Positions 44,012 to 51,598 of a stretch of DNA of 64,000 bases are shown piece after piece. The notes under the pieces are model-generated. The model was not told the origin of the DNA and ran no database searches. It worked only from the letters and a program-made list of their open reading frames with translations. The translations under genes were made by a program, and so were the position numbers. Numbering within the stretch: the stretch's first letter is position 1; each line of letters opens with the position of its first letter. Source of the stretch: JAKAGZ01 sp964412105 (GTDB lineage: Bacteria > Bacteroidota > Ignavibacteria > Ignavibacteriales > Ignavibacteriaceae); assembly GCA_964412105.1 (NCBI GenBank), contig CAYPNM010000001.1, forward strand, positions 1 to 64,000. Reading direction: 5' to 3'.

Positions 44012-45265
44012 TTATGCCGATTTTCTGTCAGCTTCAAGGTAAATTGGTTCCCCTCCTGATTGAACAACATCTTTTGTGATAATACATTTCTCGATGTTAT
44101 TTCTATTTGGCAGGTCATACATAATGTCGAGCATAAAATCTTCGACGATTGATCTTAAAGCTCTCGCACCGGTTTTTCTGACCATTGCTTTTTCAACTAT
44201 GGTTTGAATTGCAAATGGATCAAATTCCAGTTCAACACTTTCCATCATAAATAATTTTTTGAACTGCTTGAGTATTGCATTTTTCGGTTCAGTGAGAATA
44301 CTCTTTAAAGCGTCTTCTGAAAGATCCTGTAAAGGTGCAACTACAGGTATTCTACCGACTAATTCAGGTATTAGACCATATCTTAAAAGGTCTTCAGGTT
44401 GTATAAATTGAAGAAGGTCTTCTTCCTGTTTCTTTAACTTTATATCTGAAGAGAAACCCATTCTATTTTTATTTATTCTGGCAGCGATTATTTTGTCGAT
44501 TCCATCAAAAGCACCGCCGACTATAAATAAAATATTTTTCGTATTTATATTTATCAAACTTTGTTCAGGATGTTTTCTTCCGCCTTTTGGAGGAACACCC
44601 GCAATTGTTCCTTCCAGAATTTTCAGTAGTGCCTGCTGAACACCTTCTCCAGAAACATCTCTTGTAATGGAAGTACTTTCTCCTTTTCGTGCTATCTTAT
44701 CTATTTCATCTATGTATACAATCCCTTTCTGTGCTTTATCGAGGTTATAATCCGCTGCTTGAAGCAAATGCACAAGCACGGTTTCAACATCATCGCCAAC
44801 GTAGCCGGCTTCAGTAAGAGTAGTTGCATCGGCGATAGCAAATGGAACGTCGAGAATTTTTGCAAGTGTTTGTGCAAGCAAGGTTTTCCCAACACCAGTC
44901 GGACCAATTAATAAAATATTACTTTTTTCAATTTCAACGTCATCCAGTTCAAAAAAAGGTGACCGGGTGTTTATTCTTTTATAATGATTGTAGACTGCAA
45001 CAGCCAGCGTTTTCTTCGCTCTTTCCTGGCCTATAACGTATTCATCCAGAGTATTTTTGATTGATTCGGGAGTGTGTTCATAAGAAAATCTGGATTTTGT
45101 GTTGGTATAGGCAGCCAGATTGTTCTTGAGTATGTCAACGCTACTGCTTATACAAATATCGCAAATGTACACGTCCGGACCAGCGATCATACTCCCGACT
45201 TCACTTCCGTCGCGCCCGCAAAATGAACATTTAACGATTTTTTGATTCTGCTGCTTTTTGCTCAT
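44012..45265 (-). CDS. clpX: ATP-dependent Clp protease ATP-binding subunit ClpX
   Basis: This AAA+ unfoldase feeds substrates to ClpP. The N-terminal zinc domain has Cys13, Cys16, Cys35 and Cys38. The Walker A is GPTGVGKT (121-128), Walker B is VYIDEIDKI, and the pore loop is GYVGDD. The ClpP-binding loop reads MGF instead of the usual IGF (near NKNRMGFSSD), a conservative change. The length of 417 aa is normal. clpP is not in the window. It starts 7 bases after the TPR gene, so the two share an operon. Confidence 0.97.
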   Translation of the reverse strand: MSKKQQNQKIVKCSFCGRDGSEVGSMIAGPDVYICDICISSSVDILKNNLAAYTNTKSRFSYEHTPESIKNTLDEYVIGQERAKKTLAVAVYNHYKRINTRSPFFELDDVEIEKSNILLIGPTGVGKTLLAQTLAKILDVPFAIADATTLTEAGYVGDDVETVLVHLLQAADYNLDKAQKGIVYIDEIDKIARKGESTSITRDVSGEGVQQALLKILEGTIAGVPPKGGRKHPEQSLININTKNILFIVGGAFDGIDKIIAARINKNRMGFSSDIKLKKQEEDLLQFIQPEDLLRYGLIPELVGRIPVVAPLQDLSEDALKSILTEPKNAILKQFKKLFMMESVELEFDPFAIQTIVEKAMVRKTGARALRSIVEDFMLDIMYDLPNRNNIEKCIITKDVVQSGGEPIYLEADRKSA

Positions 45266-45272
45266 TTATTAC

Positions 45273-47108
45273 CTAACTAAGTTTACTTTTTAAGGAAATA
45301 ATTATCTTTCTTACTTCATCAAGATAGATCGAGTTCGGAAAATTAGCAAGCAATTTTTCATAAGCCCCAATTGCTTTTGAATTATCTTTCAGCCCGAATT
45401 GATAAGTTTGACCTTCCAAATATAATGCTTTATCTGCATAAATGTTTTTTGCCCCCTCAGCTTCAATTTTTGAAAATTTTGCAATTGCAGTCTCCAGGCT
45501 ATCCATTGCCAGATCCATTTCAGCATCACGAAATTCAGATATCTGACCCAAGATAAATGTACGCGGATTGCTATAAATGGTTTTATAAATAACAGAGGCG
45601 CTGTCAAATTTCATTTGTTCAGCAAGCAGCTCTGCTCTTGAAAACCTCACGAGATCGGCCGAATCATTTTTTGAAGTGCTCAGCAGAAGAGACAGCTCAA
45701 GTGCATTATTTGCAGAATTATCATTTAGGTCATTTATTATTTCCGACAGCATTTCTTTTGATTTTTGAAAATCATTTTTATAGAAGTTTATTTTAGCCAA
45801 TCCAAGTTTAGCGAGGTTTTTCTTATCAATAGGACTTTGCTTATTCTCAAGCACTTTCGAATAATCCAGGACAGCCTGGTCGAGATTTCCGGATTGCAGG
45901 GCTATATCTCCAAGTCCTAAATATGCATTAAAAACGAGCTGGGAAGAAGGGTAAGTGGTAAGTTCTTTGAAATATTTCTGTGCTTCAGCAGGATCTCCTT
46001 TTTTGCTCAGCAGAATATTTGCTATTCTTAATAATGCTTCGTTTGAAACTTCTGAATGGGGATATGATTTAATTATTTCTGAATAAGCATTTATTGCTCT
46101 TTCAATTTTATCATTAGATACCACTGTTGGCCTGGAATATGGTTTCCAGCTATTAGCATTAAGGGCACTATCATCGTCGAGCGATGCTTCCAGCGATTTA
46201 GCATAACCAAGTTTGACTCTTGATATAAAAGGTGAATTTGGAAATTTGGAAATGATATAATCAAAAACCTGTGCTGCTTTTGTAAATTGTTTTTCTCCCG
46301 TAAGGTAATTTGCAAAATTAAGCAGCATATAACCCTGTTGATGCTGCACGGATTCTATTTGTTCATAAAGATTTAGAGCCTTATCATAATCCTTTGCTTC
46401 CTTATATAAAGCGGCGAGCAGATATTTAAATTCTATTTTATCGGATTGATGTTCCTTAACTGCTTCAATAGTTTGATCCAGGGCACCCGGTTTGTTTATA
46501 TAGGCCATTATTCTCGATTGAATGGAACTTAACTGCTGCGGATTATTATCTATTATTGAGCAATATTCTTCAGCCGCATTTTTGAACTGCATAGTAAGGG
46601 AGTACAAGTTCGCAAGGTCATAAGAAAAGTAATTATTTGTCTTTGCAGCGGCTTTTCCTTTCTTTAAATATTCAATTGCTTTGTCGAAAGCTCTCCTTTC
46701 AATTGCATAGTTCGCAAGTATTCTGTAGGCAGTTCCATTATTCGGAACCTTGTCCAGTGAGCTGTCCCAAACCTCAAATGCCTTTTTGTCATTTCCCATC
46801 AGGTAATAGGTAGAGCCAAGCAATCCATAAAGGTTAATGTTTTGAGGATCGATCTTAATTCTGCTTTCGATCAAGCTGATCGACTGATCATATTTCTTTT
46901 GTTGTACATATGAATCATTTAGACCACTAAAAATCTGATAATTATCAGGCTGGGTTTTATAGAGTTCTTCAAAAATCTGCTCAGCTTTATCATATTGCCC
47001 GCCCTGCAAATATGATTGAGCCAGAACATATTTTGTATTGAATTCGCTCGATTGTTGTGCTAAAACGAGAAAACTCGCAAGAGCAATAATTAATATTGTC
47101 TTAAGCAT
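45273..47108 (-). CDS. Secreted tetratricopeptide-repeat protein
   Basis: I start this at 47108, giving 611 aa with a signal peptide (LKTILIIALASFLVLAQQ). A longer frame from 47144 adds 12 residues that would spoil it. The rest is a TPR solenoid: repeats such as GGQYDKAEQIFEELYKTQPDN, KALNLYEQIESV, FTKAAQVFDYIISKFPNSP, and DQAVLDYSKVLENK recur to the C-terminus. The later half resembles the BamD/YbgF/Tol-Pal type repeats (LLANFPNSIYLDEVR). It is likely a periplasmic scaffold. It sits upstream of clpX in the same operon, which is not a family hallmark. Partners are unknown. Confidence 0.8.
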   Translation of the reverse strand: MLKTILIIALASFLVLAQQSSEFNTKYVLAQSYLQGGQYDKAEQIFEELYKTQPDNYQIFSGLNDSYVQQKKYDQSISLIESRIKIDPQNINLYGLLGSTYYLMGNDKKAFEVWDSSLDKVPNNGTAYRILANYAIERRAFDKAIEYLKKGKAAAKTNNYFSYDLANLYSLTMQFKNAAEEYCSIIDNNPQQLSSIQSRIMAYINKPGALDQTIEAVKEHQSDKIEFKYLLAALYKEAKDYDKALNLYEQIESVQHQQGYMLLNFANYLTGEKQFTKAAQVFDYIISKFPNSPFISRVKLGYAKSLEASLDDDSALNANSWKPYSRPTVVSNDKIERAINAYSEIIKSYPHSEVSNEALLRIANILLSKKGDPAEAQKYFKELTTYPSSQLVFNAYLGLGDIALQSGNLDQAVLDYSKVLENKQSPIDKKNLAKLGLAKINFYKNDFQKSKEMLSEIINDLNDNSANNALELSLLLSTSKNDSADLVRFSRAELLAEQMKFDSASVIYKTIYSNPRTFILGQISEFRDAEMDLAMDSLETAIAKFSKIEAEGAKNIYADKALYLEGQTYQFGLKDNSKAIGAYEKLLANFPNSIYLDEVRKIIISLKSKLS

Positions 47109-47215
47109 GGTAGGCAAAAATACGAAATTAAAGCAAGGGAGCACAAGGTAAAACTAGAGCAGAATACTAAAAAAATCGACCTGTGGCTAATTATTTTTCA
47201 TAATTTGAAATATCG

Positions 47216-47330
47216 AAGTCTTTTTACCGGCTGATTTTTATTTTTGATTTATTCAGCTTAAACAAGACCGAAATTTTTAATTTTGCCTCCATATCCAGCA
47301 GGAATAAACTTAAGTGCAGTTTGTTTTTGA
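47216..47330 (-). pseudogene. Decayed C-terminus of a TonB-domain protein
   Basis: Bases 47216-47270 match 47511-47565, the 3' end of the adjacent intact gene, at 51 of 55 positions. The match runs six bases beyond the stop codon. Translating 47217-47330 on the minus strand gives TALKFIPAGYGGKIK in one frame and VLFKLNKSKIKISR in another. These correspond to KFTPA and VLFKLNKSKIKNSQ of the intact protein, so a frameshift lies between them. No N-terminal part or start is visible. It looks like a remnant of a third tandem copy. Confidence 0.75.
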
Positions 47331-47354
47331 TTAGTAGTGTAATTAAATCTTAGT

Positions 47355-47385
47355 TGAAATGTCTGCCAATTTGGCAGACATTTCA
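47355..47385. repeat. Palindrome with TGCCAA-T-TTGGCA core (copy A)
   Basis: The arms of 15 bases (TGAAATGTCTGCCAA and its complement) surround a single central T, giving a perfect dyad. The core GTCTGCCAA-N-TTGGCAGAC is shared with copy B at 47451-47473. It may be an operator or a terminator; there is no long T-run on either side. Confidence 0.75.
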
Positions 47386-47403
47386 GGTGAATTCCAGAGG
47401 CTC

Positions 47404-47425
47404 TTTAAAGGCCATTTAAAGGCCA
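47404..47425. repeat. 11-bp perfect tandem duplication
   Basis: TTTAAAGGCCA occurs twice in a row without a gap, between the two palindromes. A second 11-bp tandem array of different sequence lies at 50074-50113 on the other side of the sigma-factor locus. Confidence 0.8.
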
Positions 47426-47450
47426 GTTGTACCCTTGTTGAAGGGAGTGT

Positions 47451-47473
47451 AAGTCTGCCAAATTGGCAGACTT
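47451..47473. repeat. Palindrome with TGCCAA-A-TTGGCA core (copy B)
   Basis: The arms of 11 bases (AAGTCTGCCAA and its complement) flank a central A. The sequence TTT follows on the plus strand. It shares the core with copy A, 66 bases away. Confidence 0.75.
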
Positions 47474-47518
47474 TTTAGTAGATTCAGGGCCTTAATCAGA
47501 GTTTATTTCCAAGTCTTT

Positions 47519-47941
47519 TTACTGGCTGTTTTTTATTTTTGATTTGTTCAGCTTAAACAAAACCGGAACAACTACCTGCGCTTTTACAAGCTTGTCTTTT
47601 TGTTTTGCAGGTGTGAATTTTGTTTCTTTGATTGCTTTCATCGCAGATTCATCACAACCGCTGCCAATTCCTTTAATTATTTTTGTTTTTATAACATCAC
47701 CTTTTTCATCGATGAAAGCCTGGACAAAAACCTTTCCTTCAATTCCAGCTTTTCTAGCTATCTCCGGATATACAACTCTTTTTTGAATTGCGCTTATTCC
47801 ACCAACTGGTTCGGGCATTACATCAGCTTTTGCCAGATATTTGTTACTTGATTTTTCCGAAGTATCTTTTTCCTGCCCAAAAGTATTTGCAGCCGTTAAC
47901 ACAAATAATATGAGCGGGATAATTAAGATTTGCTTTTTCAT
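47519..47941 (-). CDS. Secreted TonB C-terminal-domain protein (copy 2)
   Basis: This 140-aa protein has a signal peptide (1-22, LTAANTFGQ) and then a TonB/energy-transducer C-terminal domain (about 42-135). MPEPVGGISAIQKRVVYPEIARKAGIEGKV, in shortened form, and VQAFIDEKGDV followed by KFTPAKQ mark the domain. It has no N-terminal membrane anchor or Pro-rich spacer, so it cannot be a normal TonB. It overlaps the upstream TonB-domain lipoprotein gene by 4 bases. Its AAGGAGG site is encoded within the last codons of that gene. The domain is closely similar to that neighbour, so a tandem duplication is likely. Confidence 0.85.
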   Translation of the reverse strand: MKKQILIIPLILFVLTAANTFGQEKDTSEKSSNKYLAKADVMPEPVGGISAIQKRVVYPEIARKAGIEGKVFVQAFIDEKGDVIKTKIIKGIGSGCDESAMKAIKETKFTPAKQKDKLVKAQVVVPVLFKLNKSKIKNSQ

Positions 47942-48795
47942 TTTACCTCCTTGGCTGAATTGTCAGATAATTTAAAAATAACCGGTACACTGACTTGTAC
48001 TTTCACCGGCTTACCTGCCTGCCTGCCTGGAATAAATTTTACTTTTTTTATTGCGTTCATTGCTGCTTCATCGCAGCCCCCGCCTATTCCTTTTAAGACA
48101 GTAGCCTTTGTTACGTTTCCGTTTTCATCTATATATGCCTGAATATAAACTTTACCTTCTATCCCAGCTCTCTTCGCGATCTCCGGGTATTTAATATTCT
48201 TTTGAATTGCTGCAATCCCACCAATCGGTTCGGGCATTTCATCTACTGCTACAAAATATTTATCATTACTATTGAACATATTAGCGCTCATAAGTAAATC
48301 AGGCAGTTCAATTGAATAAGTACCATCAGGTTTCATTATAATATTTAACTTAATATCATTCCAGCATTTTACGGGTTTCCCGTTAATTTTGGCCGGTTCA
48401 AATTTCCAATCACCCATTCTTTCTGCTATGGCTGCCACTAATTTGGCATTGTTAGTATAATCTTTAACAGAATCAATTCCCGAATGGATTTCCTCTAAGG
48501 GTTTTGAAATGTCCTTTATCTTATCTATGGTTCCGTTCTCATTTCCATATATTCTTAAGGCTATAATAAACCTCTCTGGTTCTCCTGAATTTTTATCATA
48601 GAGACTTTTTACAGCTTCTACCAAGGAATTAGTCATTATCTTATTAGTAGCTTCTGTTTCTCGTGGAGGAGTATCTACATCATTTACCGAAGTATAAATT
48701 GATTCAAGATTAGGTACTACTTCTACTTTATTTGATTTATTTTCGCAGCCGGCAAGAAGGAGACTAAAAATTATTATTGCCATAATTGTTTTCAT
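47938..48795 (-). CDS. Lipoprotein with TonB C-terminal domain (copy 1)
   Basis: This 285-aa protein starts with a lipoprotein signal ending LLLAGC (Cys17). Residues about 30-180 form a region I do not recognise. It includes a WKFEPAKINGKPVKCWNDIKL stretch that looks like a degenerate copy of the TonB-domain end (compare KFIPGRQAGKPVKVQV). Residues about 185-280 are an intact TonB C-terminal domain (MPEPIGGIAAIQKNIKYPEIAKRAG, in short form). The protein may therefore hold two tandem TonB-like domains, the first as a partner of the lipid anchor. It lies downstream of the sigma and anti-sigma genes. Confidence 0.8.
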   Translation of the reverse strand: MKTIMAIIIFSLLLAGCENKSNKVEVVPNLESIYTSVNDVDTPPRETEATNKIMTNSLVEAVKSLYDKNSGEPERFIIALRIYGNENGTIDKIKDISKPLEEIHSGIDSVKDYTNNAKLVAAIAERMGDWKFEPAKINGKPVKCWNDIKLNIIMKPDGTYSIELPDLLMSANMFNSNDKYFVAVDEMPEPIGGIAAIQKNIKYPEIAKRAGIEGKVYIQAYIDENGNVTKATVLKGIGGGCDEAAMNAIKKVKFIPGRQAGKPVKVQVSVPVIFKLSDNSAKEVK

Positions 48796-48806
48796 AATGT
48801 ACCTCG

Positions 48807-49262
48807 TTAATTGCTTTTTATAATGACCGCATTGGAATATTTCCCATTTATTTCTGTTGTAGGCAAAGAATTCAGTAAAATTTGAATTGTTCTGTTTTGC
48901 TTTTGAATATCCAAATGAACCTGATTAATATCATCTTTGTATGTTCTTACCTGTGAATAGAAGAACAGGCTTGTGCAAAACAAACCAATGATTGCTGCGT
49001 AAGCCAGGACAGTTCTCATCCTATGTGATAAGAATTTATTCCTTCCATTTAGTACTGTTTTAGATAAAATCTTCTTTTCAACTTCTTCAGGAAAAGCTTC
49101 CTGCATTTCCGAAGTGACTGATTTTAATAGCCGGTTTTGCCTGAAATAATTTCTAGCCTGCTCATCCGCAGAAAGAGAAATGAATAAATTTTGATCTTTG
49201 CTTTTTTCCAGCTCTCCATCAAAATATTCATCGATCATTTTTAATAATTCATTAGTTTCCAT
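48807..49262 (-). CDS. Putative anti-sigma factor with one membrane helix
   Basis: This 151-aa protein has a cytoplasmic N-terminus of about 80 residues (ELLKMIDEYFDGELE, the typical small helical start of zinc-free anti-sigma domains). One membrane helix follows (about 84-102, VLAYAAIIGLFCTSLFFY), then a short periplasmic part (103-151). No HxxxCxxC zinc motif is seen. The position directly after an ECF sigma gene, 13 bases apart, is the main reason for the call. The GAGG site precedes the ATG. Confidence 0.72.
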   Translation of the reverse strand: METNELLKMIDEYFDGELEKSKDQNLFISLSADEQARNYFRQNRLLKSVTSEMQEAFPEEVEKKILSKTVLNGRNKFLSHRMRTVLAYAAIIGLFCTSLFFYSQVRTYKDDINQVHLDIQKQNRTIQILLNSLPTTEINGKYSNAVIIKSN

Positions 49263-49275
49263 TTGTATCCTCGCT

Positions 49276-49800
49276 TCATTTTACAACTTTTGATAATTTC
49301 GCTATTAATTTCCTTCTAGCCGAGTGGAGTCTGCTTCGAACAAGGTCTTCATTTATTTCAATCACTGTTGAGATTTGTTCATAGCTTAGGCCGCCGAATT
49401 CCTTAAGAACAAAAACTTCTCTTTGTTCAAATGGGAGACCATTTATTTCAGCTTCAAGTTTTTCTTTAAAATCCTTTAGCTCAATAACTTCAAGAACATC
49501 TGTATCTGAGCTTATTTCAAGTTCGTCAGAATCTTCGACGCCGAACTGATCAACTCTTACTCTTTTTCCGCGATAAAAGTTGAAAACTTCAAATTTAGCC
49601 GTCTTGAATACCCAAATGTCAGTTTTACTTTTATCTTTTATTTTATCAAAGTTTTCAAACAACTTAAGAAAAACATTCTGGCTGATATCCTCTGCCGTCA
49701 ACCTGTCTGATGTCATTTTAAGTAAATAATTATACAACCGTCGCTTAAGACGGTTAAAAACAATAGTAAATTCAATTTTATGATCGCTAGTGTATTTCAA
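49276..49800 (-). CDS. RNA polymerase sigma factor, ECF subfamily
   Basis: This 174-aa protein has region 2 (SDRLTAEDISQNVFLKLFENF at about 31-51, in short form; then VFNFYRGKRV) and region 4 (GLPFEQREVFVLKEFGGLSYEQISTVI, about 125-155, with VRSRLHSARRKL), joined by an acidic linker (EDSDELEISSDTD). The start is TTG 49800; the first internal ATG would cut into region 2. A 14-bp palindrome lies 6 bases upstream. With the anti-sigma and TonB-domain genes it forms a small regulon-type cluster. Which genes it controls cannot be told from sequence. Confidence 0.9.
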   Translation of the reverse strand: MKYTSDHKIEFTIVFNRLKRRLYNYLLKMTSDRLTAEDISQNVFLKLFENFDKIKDKSKTDIWVFKTAKFEVFNFYRGKRVRVDQFGVEDSDELEISSDTDVLEVIELKDFKEKLEAEINGLPFEQREVFVLKEFGGLSYEQISTVIEINEDLVRSRLHSARRKLIAKLSKVVK

Positions 49801-49806
49801 AATATT

Positions 49807-49820
49807 TTGAAAGCTTTCAA
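49807..49820. repeat. Perfect 14-bp palindrome next to the ECF sigma start
   Basis: TTGAAAGCTTTCAA reads the same on both strands and ends 6 bases from the TTG start of the sigma gene. It could be an operator over the sigma gene promoter or start. Confidence 0.6.
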
Positions 49821-50073
49821 TTTAATAGACACATCAAGACCCGGATAGTTGACGGCGCTGAAAAATATTTAGACCCAGAATTTAGCAAAATTTAAATGAG
49901 ATGAAATATTTACCTATTTGCCACAGTTCATAATTTGTCTGTAACACTATAATCAAATACCATTAAGCAAGTATTTTTGAAGGGGAGGGCTATCTCAAAT
50001 TGATAGTTATAAAGCCCAGATTTTACTGATTAAAAGTCATTTTTAAGGCAGGATGAAGGCTGGTTAATGCGTA

Positions 50074-50113
50074 TTCAGAGCGTTTTCAAAGCGTTTTCAG
50101 AGCGTTTTCAGAT
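50074..50113. repeat. 11-bp tandem repeat array, about 3.5 copies
   Basis: TTCAGAGCGTT, TTCAAAGCGTT, TTCAGAGCGTT and a partial TTCAGA follow each other without gaps. The unit differs by one base in the second copy. AAGGC also recurs 11 bases apart just before it (50045 and 50056). Confidence 0.8.
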
Positions 50114-50438
50114 AGTATATAAAGCCTATGTGAGGTATAAGTGAAGGAACGTTATATAATAGAAATGTATATAATTTTGCATTTCTCCTTCAGGATTTAT
50201 TTTCAGGATCACAACAGTTCGGATTTTGATACTTAAGACAGGATTGAGTTTCTCATTATATTCCGGAAGGATATAATTTTCGCTATTGCCAGAGTAGCAG
50301 AAATATAAGTAAATAAATTATTAGCCTAATATTTGCCGGGATACTACCAAAGGACGGTAACTGAGGCGCTACCAAGCCTATAATTCATTGATTAAGAAAA
50401 GGTTCTTGCTTACTTTAAATGTCTATTAATAAGTTAAC

Positions 50439-51581
50439 ATGAAGAAAATAATAATATTAGGTTCGACGGGTTCCATTGGGGTTAACTCGCTGAATGTAAT
50501 AAGGCAATACCCGGAAAAGTTTAAAATTGAAGCACTTACTGTAAACACCAGGATTGACCTTCTCGAACCACAGATAAATGAATTCAAACCTCGATTCGTT
50601 GTTGTAAAGGATCAAAAACTTACCGGAAAATTAAGGGAGAAACTTGACGGCAAGTGCGAAGTTCTTTCGGGAATTGATGGTTTATGCAAAGCTGCTGCAG
50701 AATGCGATTATGATATCCTAGTAGGCGCAATGGTAGGTTTCGCCGGACTTGCACCGACCATAGAAGCGATTAAAAGAGGGAAAAGGATTGCCCTGGCAAA
50801 TAAAGAAACCCTAGTTGTTGCCGGAGAACTGGTGACAAATTTATGTGAGCAACACAAAGCGGAATTAATCCCAGTTGACTCCGAACACAGTGCTATTTAT
50901 CAATGCCTTGTGGGCGAAAAAAAGAATGAGGTGGAAAAATTAATTATTACTGCTTCCGGCGGTCCATTTCTCAATAAGCAAAAAAGCGAACTTGAGAACG
51001 TTACGGTTGATGAAGCCTTAAATCATCCAAACTGGAAAATGGGAAATAAGATAACAATTGATTCCGCATCAATGATGAATAAGGGGCTCGAAGTTATCGA
51101 AGCTCACTGGCTGTTTGGTTTGCCAAAAAATAAAATTGAGGTAGTAATTCATCCGCAGTCGATAGTTCATTCAATGGTGCAGTTTGTTGATGGATCAATA
51201 AAAGCACAGATGGGAATTCCCGATATGAAACTTCCTATACAATATGCTTTAACTTATCCAGAAAGATTTGGAAATAAATTTGAGAGAACAGATCTGACGA
51301 GAATTAATAATCTTACTTTTTACGAGCCTGATTTTGAAAAGTATGAATGCTTAAAACTTGCTTTTAATACGCTCGAAACAGGCGGAACAACACCCTGTAT
51401 TATGAATGCGGCAAACGAGGTGGCGGTTGATAAATTTTTAAATAGAAAAATAAAGTTTTCACAAATACCCGTGTTAATCAAAAAGGCATTGAACAGGATT
51501 GAAAATCATAAATCGCCCGATCTTAATACTATTTTTGAATGTGACAGGGAAACAAGAGATTTTGTAACGAGTTTAATTTAA
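50439..51581 (+). CDS. dxr: 1-deoxy-D-xylulose 5-phosphate reductoisomerase
   Basis: This enzyme commits carbon to the MEP isoprenoid pathway. The NADPH-binding start is IILGSTGSIGVNSLNVIRQYP. The metal-binding block is PVDSEHSAIYQCL, and ITASGGPFLNK, NHPNWKMGNKITIDSASMMNKGLE (in short form) and VIHPQSIVHSMVQFVDGS are intact. The length of 380 aa is normal. rseP follows after 17 bases, a common arrangement in bacteria. Confidence 0.97.
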   Translation: MKKIIILGSTGSIGVNSLNVIRQYPEKFKIEALTVNTRIDLLEPQINEFKPRFVVVKDQKLTGKLREKLDGKCEVLSGIDGLCKAAAECDYDILVGAMVGFAGLAPTIEAIKRGKRIALANKETLVVAGELVTNLCEQHKAELIPVDSEHSAIYQCLVGEKKNEVEKLIITASGGPFLNKQKSELENVTVDEALNHPNWKMGNKITIDSASMMNKGLEVIEAHWLFGLPKNKIEVVIHPQSIVHSMVQFVDGSIKAQMGIPDMKLPIQYALTYPERFGNKFERTDLTRINNLTFYEPDFEKYECLKLAFNTLETGGTTPCIMNAANEVAVDKFLNRKIKFSQIPVLIKKALNRIENHKSPDLNTIFECDRETRDFVTSLI

Positions 51582-51598
51582 CAGGAGAGTTTCACTTA

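Larger units (their letters stand above)
47109..47518. other. Repeat-rich intergenic region downstream of the TonB-domain genes
   Basis: This 410-base stretch holds no intact gene. It contains a decayed TonB-domain fragment (47216-47330), two related palindromes (47355-47385 and 47451-47473), an 11-bp tandem duplication (47404-47425) and a CCCTT-GTTG-AAGGG hairpin (about 47432-47445). The elements are listed separately. Confidence 0.7.
49801..50438. other. 638-base gene-free region between the sigma factor and dxr
   Basis: I see no gene here. It holds the palindrome TTGAAAGCTTTCAA (49807-49820), an 11-bp tandem array (50074-50113) and a 13-base motif shared with another intergenic region (49905-49917). 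The rest is AT-rich with no clear function. Promoters for the divergent sigma gene and dxr must lie within it, but none is close to consensus. Confidence 0.7.

Noticed and set aside
47109..47144. A 12-residue extension of the TPR protein
   Set aside because: It breaks the signal peptide that starts at 47108.
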